From contig JAIXVN010000075.1 in assembly GCA_027483005.1 (NCBI GenBank), positions 1 through 6,741 on the forward strand: 6,741 bases of DNA. The letters run 5' to 3'. The notes below the pieces were generated by a model that saw only the letters and a program-made list of their open reading frames with translations, searched no databases and was not told the DNA's origin. The first letter of the stretch is position 1; the number at the start of each line of letters is the position of its first letter. The translations under genes were made by a program, and so were the position numbers. Positions 6,689-6,741 of the stretch are shown piece after piece. Source of the DNA: Verrucomicrobiaceae bacterium. GTDB lineage: Bacteria > Verrucomicrobiota > Verrucomicrobiia > Verrucomicrobiales > Akkermansiaceae.

Positions 6689-6728
6689 GGATCAGGACTT
6701 TCCCGCAAAAGTGTCGGGAAAGTGATCC
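6689..6728 (+). terminator. Strong imperfect hairpin after the dehydrogenase gene
   Basis: GGATC (6689-6693) pairs with GATCC (6724-6728), and ACTTTCCCG (6697-6705) pairs perfectly with CGGGAAAGT (6715-6723). This leaves a 3-nt bulge (AGG) and a 9-nt loop, 14 bp in all, starting 36 nt after the stop codon. Position and stability suit a transcript end or an mRNA 3' stabiliser. No T run follows on either strand, so it is not a classic intrinsic terminator. It could instead be a dyad operator for a gene beyond the window. Confidence 0.45.
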
Positions 6729-6741
6729 TCAGGATTGCCAA

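Overview
The window looks like high-GC chromosomal DNA from the Verrucomicrobiota, or more broadly the PVC superphylum. The main clue is the last gene. It combines the N-terminal 'putative membrane-bound dehydrogenase' domain typical of Pirellula/Verrucomicrobium proteins, a HEAT-like middle and a C-terminal CxxCH cytochrome. That architecture is expanded in this group and rare elsewhere. The assignment rests on family recognition, not on a search.

Layout, all main genes on the + strand. Positions 1-50 may hold the first codons of a divergent minus-strand gene (weak). Positions 118-488 contain no convincing gene. They hold a series of short inverted repeats, a tandem GATGTTC heptamer and a weak promoter candidate. 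Next is a tight cluster: an ExbB/TolQ/MotA-family proton-channel subunit (489-1310), an ExbD/TolR-family subunit (1316-1738, 5 nt gap) and an 806-residue exported TPR protein (1767-4187, 28 nt gap). After a 167-nt spacer comes a 765-residue exported PVC-type dehydrogenase/cytochrome c fusion (4355-6652). The window ends with a strong imperfect hairpin (6689-6728) that probably marks the end of the transcript.

How the genes may work together: ExbB and ExbD homologues form an inner-membrane motor that uses the proton gradient to drive a periplasmic partner. Neither a TonB/TolA-like transducer nor Pal/TolB is present in the window. The gene directly after the motor encodes a large periplasmic TPR solenoid, which is therefore the best local candidate for the motor's partner or scaffold. 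The dehydrogenase/cytochrome is probably a separate transcription unit: a periplasmic oxidase of unknown substrate (often guessed to be a sugar or alcohol) that passes electrons to its own heme c. Three of the four proteins (ExbB, TPR protein, dehydrogenase) begin with clear signal peptides, and the fourth, ExbD, is membrane-anchored, so the whole region serves the cell envelope.
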